This document shows, in pieces, positions 59,326-64,000 of a stretch of 64,000 nt of DNA. The stretch spans positions 372,001 through 436,000 of the forward strand of contig NZ_JASBRE010000001.1 of the NCBI RefSeq assembly GCF_029960815.1, given 5' to 3'. The position numbers and the translations under genes are program-made. Every line of letters starts with the position of its first letter. Position 1 is the first letter of the stretch. This DNA is from Pseudomonas sp. AL03 (lineage in GTDB: Bacteria > Pseudomonadota > Gammaproteobacteria > Pseudomonadales > Pseudomonadaceae). The notes under the pieces are model-generated. The model was not told the origin of the DNA. It was given only the letters and a program-made list of their open reading frames with translations, and made no database searches.

Positions 59326-60702
59326 ATGTCCTTTACCCGTCGCCAAATCCTCGGTGGCCTGGCCGGTCTTGTTGTCGTTGGTGTCGGAGCGGGGGGCGCG
59401 TCGCGGTACTGGTTGGGCAAGATGGCCGACGCCGATGCGGGCCACGACTATGAGCTGATCGCCGCACCATTGGACGTTGAGCTGGTGGCCGGGCACAAGA
59501 CTGAGGCCTGGGCGTTCGGCCCCTCGGCGCCGGGCACTGAGTTGCGCGTGCGTCAGGGTGAATGGCTGCGGGTGCGTTTCATAAATCACCTGCCGGTCGC
59601 CACCACCATTCACTGGCACGGCATCCGCTTGCCGCTGGAAATGGACGGCGTGCCTTACGTGTCGCAGCTTCCGGTATTGCCGGGCGAATATTTCGACTAC
59701 AGGTTTCGCGTGCCCGACGCTGGAAGCTATTGGTATCACCCGCATGTCAACAGCAGCGAGGAGCTCGGTCGCGGGCTGGTCGGCCCGCTGATCGTCGAAG
59801 AGCGCGACCCCACCGGGTTTAACTATGAGAAAACCTTGAGCCTCAAGAGCTGGCACGTGGATGAGGAAGGCGCGTTTGTCGCGTTCAGCATTCCGCGCGA
59901 AGCCGCGCGTGGCGGCACGGCGGGGCGCCTGTCGACGATCAACGGGGTCTCGCAAGCGGTGATCGATTTGCCCGCCGGGCAGATCACCCGCGTACGTTTG
60001 CTCAACCTCGACAATACGCTGACTTACCGCCTGAACATCCCCGGCGTCGAAGCGCAAATCTACGCGCTGGATGGCAATCCCATTGAGCCACGACCGCTCG
60101 GCAAGGAGTACTGGCTCGGCCCGGGCATGCGTATTTGTCTGGCAATCAAGGCTCCGCCGGTCGGCGAAGAGCTGTCCCTGCGCAACGGCCCGGTTCGGTT
60201 GGGCACATTGCGCTCGGTGGCGAACACCGATGCACCGACCCAGTGGCCGCCCGCGCTGCCCGCCAACCCGGTGGCAGAGCCGGACCTGGCCAATGCCGAG
60301 AAACTCAACTTCAATTTCGAATGGGTAGGCTCGGTGTCGGTGAACGTCGACAACGGCAGGCCGCCGAGCCTGTGGCAGATCAACGGCAAGGCCTGGGACA
60401 TCACGGACAAGACCTGTGCCGACCGCCCGATTGCCAAGCTCGAAAAGGGCAAGAGCTACATTTTCGAATTGAAGAACATGACTCAATACCAGCACCCGAT
60501 TCACCTGCACGGCATGAGTTTCAAGGTCATCGCCTCGAACCGGCACAAGGTCATTCCGTACTTCACCGACACTTACCTGTTGGGCAAGAACGAACGCGCG
60601 CAAGTGGCGCTGGTGGCGGATAACCCGGGGATCTGGATGTTTCACTGCCATGTGATCGACCACATGGAAACCGGCCTGATGGCCGCCATTGAGGTGGCGT
60701 AA
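59326..60702 (+). CDS. Tat-exported multicopper oxidase
   Basis: A 458-residue multicopper oxidase with a twin-arginine signal (SFTRRQILGG, then a hydrophobic run). Copper ligands of all four cupredoxin motifs are visible: TIHWHG, YWYHPH, HPIHLHGM and FHCHVIDHMETG. The last contains the T1 Cys and the axial Met. It oxidises a metal ion or phenol and reduces O2 to water in the periplasm; the substrate is unknown. ATG 59326 gives the proper Tat signal. The stop shares one base with the tadA start. Confidence 0.9.
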   Translation: MSFTRRQILGGLAGLVVVGVGAGGASRYWLGKMADADAGHDYELIAAPLDVELVAGHKTEAWAFGPSAPGTELRVRQGEWLRVRFINHLPVATTIHWHGIRLPLEMDGVPYVSQLPVLPGEYFDYRFRVPDAGSYWYHPHVNSSEELGRGLVGPLIVEERDPTGFNYEKTLSLKSWHVDEEGAFVAFSIPREAARGGTAGRLSTINGVSQAVIDLPAGQITRVRLLNLDNTLTYRLNIPGVEAQIYALDGNPIEPRPLGKEYWLGPGMRICLAIKAPPVGEELSLRNGPVRLGTLRSVANTDAPTQWPPALPANPVAEPDLANAEKLNFNFEWVGSVSVNVDNGRPPSLWQINGKAWDITDKTCADRPIAKLEKGKSYIFELKNMTQYQHPIHLHGMSFKVIASNRHKVIPYFTDTYLLGKNERAQVALVADNPGIWMFHCHVIDHMETGLMAAIEVA

Positions 60703-61193
60703 TGCGTCAGATACGTCCCGCCGCAATCATCGACCGCAGCCGCGATCGTGACTTCATGCGCGAAGCGTTGGCGCTCGCCGCTCAGGGCGCGGCGCTGGGT
60801 GAAGTGCCGGTGGGTGCGGTGCTGGTGCAGGACGGTGAAATCATCGGCCGGGGTTTTAATTGCCCGATCAGCGGCAATGACCCGAGTGCTCACGCCGAGA
60901 TGGTTGCAATCCGAGCTGCCGCGTTGGCGGCCAGCAACTATCGTCTGCCCGGCAGCACGCTCTACGTGACGCTTGAACCGTGCAGCATGTGCGCCGGGCT
61001 GATCGTTCATTCGCGGATTGCGCGGGTGGTGTATGGGGCGCTAGAGCCCAAGGCCGGGATTGTGCAGAGTCAGGGGCAGTTTTTTACCCAGGGCTTTTTG
61101 AATCACCGGGTGCTCTATGAAGGCGGGGTGTTGGCGGAGGAATGTGGGGCGGTGTTGAGTGAGTTCTTCAAGGCCCGGCGGGCAACCCGTTAG
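60702..61193 (+). CDS. tadA: tRNA(Arg) adenosine-34 deaminase
   Basis: A 163-residue zinc deaminase that makes inosine at the wobble base of tRNA-Arg(ACG). Motifs are H64-A-E66 (AHAEMVAI, zinc ligand and proton shuttle) and P-C94-SM-C97 (zinc ligands). VVYGALEPKAG follows. The ATG overlaps the TAA of the oxidase gene by one base. Confidence 0.95.
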   Translation: MRQIRPAAIIDRSRDRDFMREALALAAQGAALGEVPVGAVLVQDGEIIGRGFNCPISGNDPSAHAEMVAIRAAALAASNYRLPGSTLYVTLEPCSMCAGLIVHSRIARVVYGALEPKAGIVQSQGQFFTQGFLNHRVLYEGGVLAEECGAVLSEFFKARRATR

Positions 61194-61199
61194 ATCGCT

Positions 61200-61262
61200 T
61201 TCGCGGGCAAGCCTCGCTCCTACAGATTTCGGTGAACCGTAGGAGCGAGGCTTGCCCGCGAA
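61200..61262. repeat. REP pair in inverted orientation, short spacer (REPIN)
   Basis: TTCGCGGGCAAGCCTCGCTC and its complement (CGAGGCTTGCCCGCGAA) are separated by only about 12 bases. It is the most compact of the REP pairs here and forms a near-perfect hairpin between the converging tadA and cmoB genes, four bases from the cmoB stop. Confidence 0.92.
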
Positions 61263-61266
61263 GCTT

Positions 61267-62223
61267 TTATTTACGGGCCACGATCACCGCACGCATCGGC
61301 GCCGGCAGTCCTTCAACCGTCTTGCTGTGATCTTCCGGATCAAGGAAATCGCTCAGCGACTGATACTTCATCCATTCCGTCCCGCGCTGTTCCTCGACCG
61401 TGGTCACGCTCACGTCCACACAGCGAACATCCGTGAACCCGGCGCGACGCAGCCACAGTTCCAGCGCCGGCACCGACGGCAGGAACCACACGTTACGCAT
61501 CTGCGCATAACGGTCTTCCGGCACCAGCACCTGCTGCTGATCGCCTTCAATCACCAGCGTCTCCAGCACCAATTCACCACCCTTGACCAGGCAATCCTTC
61601 AGCGCCAGCAAATGCTCGATCGGCGAGCGGCGGTGATAGAACACACCCATGGAAAACACCGTGTCGAAGCCTTCCATGTTCGGCGGCAGGTCTTCGAACG
61701 GGAACGGCAGGTGCCAGGCATTGGGTTCGGACAAATAACGCTGCACCGCCTGGAACTGACAGAAGAACAGCCAGTTCGGGTCAACGCCAATCACGCTGTC
61801 GGCCCCGGCACCGAGCATGCGCCACATGTAGTAGCCATTGCCGCAGCCGACATCGAGGATGCGTTTGCCCTTCAGATCAAGATGCGGTGCGACCCGCGAC
61901 CACTTCCAGTCCGAACGCCATTCGGTGTCGACATGCACGCCAAACAAATCGAACGGCCCTTTGCGCCACGGCGACAGGCCCATCAGCGCGGTACGCATTT
62001 GCGCGCGGGTTTCATCATCGCAATCGGTGTCCAGCGTCAGACCATTGAGCAGGTCGACTTCGCTGGGCTGAATCTTCGGCAAGGCGTCCAGCGCACTCTG
62101 CCAGCGCTCCAGGTCGCCATGACCCTTTTCCATTTTCTTGTCGAGTTGCGCTTGCAGGGTGTTGGCCCAGTCGGCCAGCGGCGTGCCGGCCAGACGGCGG
62201 GCGAGGGGGGACAGATCAATCAT
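61267..62223 (-). CDS. cmoB: tRNA U34 carboxymethyltransferase
   Basis: A 318-residue SAM-fold enzyme that transfers the carboxymethyl group of carboxy-SAM to 5-hydroxyuridine-34, forming cmo5U. The cofactor motif is [23 protein letters not shown]. The N-terminal helical domain ([20 protein letters not shown]) is typical. The ATG overlaps the cmoA stop by four bases (ATGA), so the carboxy-SAM maker and user are translationally coupled. Confidence 0.95.
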   Translation of the reverse strand: MIDLSPLARRLAGTPLADWANTLQAQLDKKMEKGHGDLERWQSALDALPKIQPSEVDLLNGLTLDTDCDDETRAQMRTALMGLSPWRKGPFDLFGVHVDTEWRSDWKWSRVAPHLDLKGKRILDVGCGNGYYMWRMLGAGADSVIGVDPNWLFFCQFQAVQRYLSEPNAWHLPFPFEDLPPNMEGFDTVFSMGVFYHRRSPIEHLLALKDCLVKGGELVLETLVIEGDQQQVLVPEDRYAQMRNVWFLPSVPALELWLRRAGFTDVRCVDVSVTTVEEQRGTEWMKYQSLSDFLDPEDHSKTVEGLPAPMRAVIVARK

Positions 62224-62963
62224 GGCAAGGCAATCAACGAGGCAAAGTTAAGACACTGGAACCACGGCACGACTTTCGAGAACCCGGCGGCCAGCAGGCG
62301 CTCGCGGTGTTCTTCGAGGCTGTCGGGCTTCATGACGTTTTCGATGGCGCTACGTTTCTGGGCAATTTCCAGTTCGCTGTAGCCGTTGGCGCGTTTGAAC
62401 GCGACGTGCAGGTCGGTGAGCAGCGCGTGTTCTTCGAGGTCGTTGAAGCGCAGTTTCTCCGACAGGATCAGCGCGCCGCCGGGCAACAGCGATTGGCGGA
62501 TGCGCGCGAGCAACGCGGTGCGCTGCTCCGGGACGATGAATTGCAGGGTGAAGTTCAGCGCCACCACCGAGGCTGGCTGGAATTGCAGGGCGAGGATGTC
62601 GCCTTCGATCACTTCCACCGGCAGCAGCTCCTGGAACATCGAGTCCTGACCGTTGAGGTATTCGCGGCAACGCTCGACCATCGCCGCGGAGTTATCCACA
62701 GCGATCACCCGGCAGCCGTCGGTACGCACGTGCCGGCGCAAGGCTTGAGTCACGGCGCCGAGCGACGAGCCCAGGTCGTAGAGCACGCTGTTGGGCTGGG
62801 CGAATTGCGCGGCGAGCACGCCGAGGTTTTCAACGATGGTCGGATAACCCGGCACCGAGCGCTTGATCATGTCCGGGAACACCCGCACCACATCCTCGTT
62901 AAAGGCGAAGTCAGGCACCTGGGCCAAAGGCTGGGCGAAAAGGCGATCGGGGTCTTTGCTCAC
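62220..62963 (-). CDS. cmoA: Carboxy-S-adenosyl-L-methionine synthase
   Basis: A 247-residue enzyme that makes carboxy-SAM from SAM and prephenate. The SAM-binding loop is [35 protein letters not shown] is the conserved N-terminal region. The start is GTG at 62963 ([13 protein letters not shown]), giving the family length; the frame extends 15 codons upstream with no conserved sequence. Confidence 0.94.
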   Translation of the reverse strand: MSKDPDRLFAQPLAQVPDFAFNEDVVRVFPDMIKRSVPGYPTIVENLGVLAAQFAQPNSVLYDLGSSLGAVTQALRRHVRTDGCRVIAVDNSAAMVERCREYLNGQDSMFQELLPVEVIEGDILALQFQPASVVALNFTLQFIVPEQRTALLARIRQSLLPGGALILSEKLRFNDLEEHALLTDLHVAFKRANGYSELEIAQKRSAIENVMKPDSLEEHRERLLAAGFSKVVPWFQCLNFASLIALP

Positions 62964-63060
62964 GGCGGTTCCAGCGGCTTCGGTTGAAAAGGCCGGCATT
63001 TTAGCCAAATTGACGGGGGGATGCGCGGGTTGTCTGATAAAGCGCTGGGCCCATGCAATT

Positions 63061-63091
63061 GATCGTTCCCACGCAGAGCGTGGGAACGATC
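63061..63091. repeat. Palindromic repeat, GATCGTTCCCACG type
   Basis: A perfect 13-base-arm palindrome around CAGAG, the reverse-oriented form of the copy at 36478. Its last base is shared with the TAG stop (minus strand) of the lysoplasmalogenase gene. Confidence 0.85.
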
Positions 63092-63735
63092 TATTGGGGG
63101 CGGTGAGCGGATTGAGAAAAGGCCGACGCCGTAATCCCCCATTGCCCCAGCCAGTAGCTGAGGATTATCACGTAAGGTGCGGCATGAAACGGCGCGAAAA
63201 ATCGATTGATGCCAATCACGCTGTCAGAAAACCCAAACGCCAGCGCGCCCGCCGCCGCCAGCAGCGCCGAACGTTTAGGTACATCGGTGCCCAAGCGAGC
63301 CAGCGCCCGCCAAAGCATGGCGCTGATGGCCAGGCCGTAGACGATGACCGGGATCAGCAACGGACCCAGCCCATTGGAAATCAAGATCCCCAGCAATACC
63401 GCGCCGACGCACAAAGCGATGATCAGCGGCAACAACGCCAACCGCCGACAATCGCTCAAGTAGGCTTTCAAATACGCCAAGTGGGCGACCAAAAACGCCC
63501 CAAGGCCAAACACAAACAAATCCCCCGGCCACGCCAGCAACACATCGCCGAGCAGGGAGAAAATCAGTCCTAGGCTGATCCAGCGTCGATACTCGCTGGG
63601 CGGTGCGTCGTGCAACCAACCGAGCAGCGCCAATACTGGCAGCGGTTTGACCAGCAGGCAGAGCAGCGTGGCGTGCACGCTCACGCCGTAGAGAAAGGTC
63701 ACCGCGCCCATCAGCGCCAGAATCAGCCAGCCCAC
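63091..63735 (-). CDS. YhhN-family lysoplasmalogenase-like membrane protein
   Basis: A 214-residue integral membrane protein with about eight hydrophobic helices. Family motifs are [14 protein letters not shown] near the N-terminus, [17 protein letters not shown], and the C-terminal [17 protein letters not shown]. The Asp residues in LLGDVLL and FSDS are those shared with the TMEM86/YhhN lysoplasmalogenase family. Bacterial substrates are mostly untested. It starts two bases after the stop of the protease inhibitor gene. Confidence 0.88.
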   Translation of the reverse strand: MGWLILALMGAVTFLYGVSVHATLLCLLVKPLPVLALLGWLHDAPPSEYRRWISLGLIFSLLGDVLLAWPGDLFVFGLGAFLVAHLAYLKAYLSDCRRLALLPLIIALCVGAVLLGILISNGLGPLLIPVIVYGLAISAMLWRALARLGTDVPKRSALLAAAGALAFGFSDSVIGINRFFAPFHAAPYVIILSYWLGQWGITASAFSQSAHRPQ

Positions 63736-63737
63736 GA

Positions 63738-64000
63738 TCAGTTAACCGAGATGGCGCAGTCGAAGCTTTCCACCGCCGGTATTTCCGGTGCCCATGGCTG
63801 TGAGTAGGTCAGGCGCAAACGGCCCGTGCCAGCGGTGAAGGACTGAAAGCGCCAGGTCGAGATCCCGGCGCTGCCGACGACCCCTGCATCTTCCGGGTTG
63901 CTGTAAACCTCGGGGCTGAGCGCGCGCAATACGCCACCGGCCGAATCCTGGATTGCCCAGCGGTAACCCGTGGTCGGGTTGCTTGGCAGGGTCAGGATCA
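63738..64000 (-). CDS. Chagasin-like cysteine protease inhibitor (I42), C-terminal part
   Basis: The frame is open to the window edge and shows 87 residues. Inhibitor family I42 loops are visible: NPTTGYRWAIQ (first loop), GVVGSAGISTWRFQSFTAGTG (middle strands), and LRLTYSQPWAP (the RPW-like loop). It ends DCAISVN. Such proteins block papain-like proteases, usually in the periplasm. The signal peptide would be outside the window. Confidence 0.82.
   Translation of the reverse strand, partial: ILTLPSNPTTGYRWAIQDSAGGVLRALSPEVYSNPEDAGVVGSAGISTWRFQSFTAGTGRLRLTYSQPWAPEIPAVESFDCAISVN

Overview
The window is chromosomal DNA from a pseudomonad, most likely of the Pseudomonas fluorescens type. Three things support this. 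First, gene order from queA through the isc cluster, hisS, der, leuA, xseA and guaBA to tadA follows the order I remember for the corresponding Pseudomonas aeruginosa region. Second, the sequence carries pseudomonad REP repeats (core GCGAGCCTGCTCGCG or CGAGGCTTGCCCGCG). Third, codon use is GC-rich and strong SD sites are frequent. No insertion sequence, prophage, CRISPR array or rRNA gene was seen.

Layout. 1-3.3 kb: minus-strand small genes (GNAT acetyltransferase fragment, 65-aa ORF, VOC protein, P-loop kinase-like protein) and a PhoD-like phosphatase. 3.4-8.5 kb: an NAD-dependent molybdenum formate dehydrogenase operon fdsGBA-fdsD. 8.8-10.2 kb: three small accessory genes (DUF7683-like, DUF3916-like, unknown) next to tRNA-Leu(CAA). 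10.5-16 kb: queA-tgt-yajC-secD-secF, covering queuosine tRNA modification and Sec export. 16-19.2 kb: glycine-zipper protein, suhB, trmJ, cysE. 19.3-25.5 kb: iscRSUA-hscBA-fdx-iscX and ndk. 25.5-34.3 kb: rlmN, pilW, rodZ-like, ispG, hisS, yfgM, bamB, der. 34.5-36.5 kb: an aminotransferase/omega-amidase pair. 36.5-42.8 kb: leuA with a candidate attenuating leader, an M23 peptidase, xseA, a TSUP permease and a zinc-ribbon protein. 43-46.2 kb: guaB and guaA.

46.2-59.2 kb appears to be an accessory insertion between guaA and the mco-tadA pair. It holds a 1520-aa dermonecrotic-type toxin and a complete trehalose PTS island. The island has treR divergent from treP (IIBC), then treC, a LamB-like porin, an EIIA-HPr-EI fusion, and a small EIIB-like protein without its cysteine. 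Together these could take up trehalose through the outer membrane, phosphorylate it by a private phosphorelay, and cleave the trehalose-6-phosphate.

59.3-64 kb returns to core genes: multicopper oxidase, tadA, cmoA-cmoB, a YhhN-type lysoplasmalogenase, and the end of a chagasin-like protease inhibitor.

Most notable for follow-up: the toxin, whose C-terminal half is a tandem duplication in which copy 1 has lost every candidate catalytic residue kept by copy 2; the Cys-less EIIB; a possible leucine-rich leader peptide with competing pairings ahead of leuA; a four-hairpin array between bamB and der; and an ndk promoter whose -10 box fills the loop of a terminator-like hairpin.
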